Of a stretch of 64,000 nt of DNA, positions 63,624 through 64,000 are shown piece by piece (the first letter of the stretch is position 1; the number at the start of each line of letters is the position of its first letter). The DNA is from Ceratopteris richardii (lineage: Eukaryota; Streptophyta; Polypodiopsida; Polypodiales; Pteridaceae): NCBI GenBank assembly GCA_020310875.1, contig CM035413.1, forward strand, positions 187,798,355 to 187,862,354. Direction: 5' to 3'. Below the pieces are notes generated by a model that saw nothing but the letters and a program-made list of their open reading frames with translations, did not search any database and was not told the origin of the DNA. The position numbers and the translations under genes were made by a program.

Positions 63624-63910
63624 CACTTATGTGTTCCTCGAGTAGCGTTGATGTGAACCTTTTCCCTATACATGGGCACTTTTTACTCTAGTGCTGGCTA
63701 GAGGTTTTTTCCCCATGTTACCACATACTTGATTCTCTCATATGTGGTGGTACTTTGTACTCAGGGATATTATTCAGCTCTTACTTTAGTTCAGTTCATG
63801 GTCAATAGAGAGAGCTATTTGAGACATAGTCTTCTCCGTGTGTCTTGCTGCATTTGTGCTCCTTGTGTGTGCTTCTCATGTGTCTCTCACACTTCTACAC
63901 ACACCCAAAA
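63624..63910 (+). repeat. Copia C 3' LTR, remaining part
   Basis: Matches 55658-55944 with about 22 differences overall. TTTTT (63911-63915) follows as the right target duplication of C. Confidence 0.88.
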
Positions 63911-63915
63911 TTTTT

Positions 63916-64000
63916 GATACCTGCTTTGAAAGTGGTACAATAGCATCAGTGGGTGGGCCATGAGATATCATCTAAGATCTTTGACTTAGAATGATTGGGA
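63916..64000 (+). pseudogene. Element D integrase C-terminal region, resumed after copia C
   Basis: Joined to 55652 it reads PLDFLIPALKVVQ, then a stop where Gln is expected, then WVGHEISSKIFDLE. This is the region after the DDE core in gypsy integrases. It runs off the window. Confidence 0.7.

Larger units (their letters stand above)
55653..63910 (+). mobile_element. Ty1/copia element C, interrupted by copia B2
   Basis: LTRs are 292 bp: 55653-55944, and the 3' copy split as 59774-59778 plus 63624-63910. The target duplication TTTTT lies at 55648-55652 and 63911-63915, and removing C restores the D integrase reading frame. The LTRs differ at about 22 positions, making it the oldest datable insertion. 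The LTR start is TGTTAC, but the end reads AATA/AAAA and not CA, which is unusual. Internally it is a deletion derivative. Confidence 0.88.
27561..64000 (+). mobile_element. Ty3/gypsy element D, host of the nested stack (partial, interrupted)
   Basis: Colinear pieces on the plus strand are: promoter TATA (27567), primer-binding site (27893), repeat-rich leader (27911-28813 and 35198-36070), gag (36071-36512), then pol from about 52497 to 55652 and again from 63916 to the window end. Removing copia C and one copy of its TTTTT duplication restores the integrase reading LDFLIPALKVVQ across the junction. The part between gag and protease is missing or replaced by B1 and E. That gag and pol belong to one element is inferred from order and strand. 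The PBS type resembles Athila/Tat-like gypsy elements. Confidence 0.65.

Overview
The window looks like nuclear DNA from a land plant with a large, transposon-rich genome. Evidence for this is the TTTAGGG/CCCTAAA (plant-type telomere-like) motifs, plant-type Ty1/copia and Ty3/gypsy retrotransposons primed by initiator-tRNA-Met (TGGTATCAGAGC sites), a chromodomain-bearing gypsy element, and no prokaryotic organisation. The single host-gene candidate has an N-terminus that recalls the centriolar protein HYLS1. If that is right, it would favour a lineage with flagellated sperm (fern, lycophyte, bryophyte, cycad or Ginkgo). The species cannot be named from the sequence alone.

Region 1 (1-2.57 kb) is AT-rich and unassigned. 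Region 2 (2.57-22.2 kb) is a same-strand array of non-LTR (LINE) units separated by long (CT)n microsatellites and degenerate telomere-like tracts. It holds three broken copies of one two-ORF LINE family (a: 3725-9085, b: 12230-16986, c: 17890-22170) and one ORF1-only unit (ORF at 11137-11883). The ORF1-only unit shares the LINE 3'-terminal hairpin and is the only intact retroelement ORF in the array. In all three LINE copies ORF1 and ORF2 lie in the same frame, separated only by a conserved UAG, which suggests stop-codon readthrough. Copy a carries a 674-bp non-autonomous hAT-like transposon with a perfect 8-bp target duplication.

Region 3 (22.2-27.5 kb) has copia fragments abutting LINE c, a tRNA-like SINE head, and the host gene on the minus strand (exon about 24102-25937). 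The 5' end of that gene carries a direct duplication of roughly 70 bp that adds an upstream ATG.

Region 4 (27.5-64.0 kb) reads best as one old Ty3/gypsy element, 'D', opened by successive insertions. The D pieces are an LTR promoter, a tRNA-Asp-like primer site, a repeat-rich leader, gag, then pol from 52.5 kb, resuming at 63,916 and running off the end. The insertions are: copia A (28814-35192, TSD CTAGT); a 5' fragment of copia B (B1, 36513-37087); gypsy E (37094-52496), itself carrying minus-strand chromovirus F (44815-51507, TSD CGAAC); and copia C (55653-63910, TSD TTTTT), itself carrying copia B2 (59779-63618, TSD TGTTA). LTR divergence counted by eye (C about 7.5%, F about 3%, B2 about 2%, A about 0.3%) agrees with the nesting order. 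Almost all polyproteins are broken, largely by CAG-to-TAG, CGA-to-TGA and TGG-to-stop changes, as expected from deamination of methylated cytosines.
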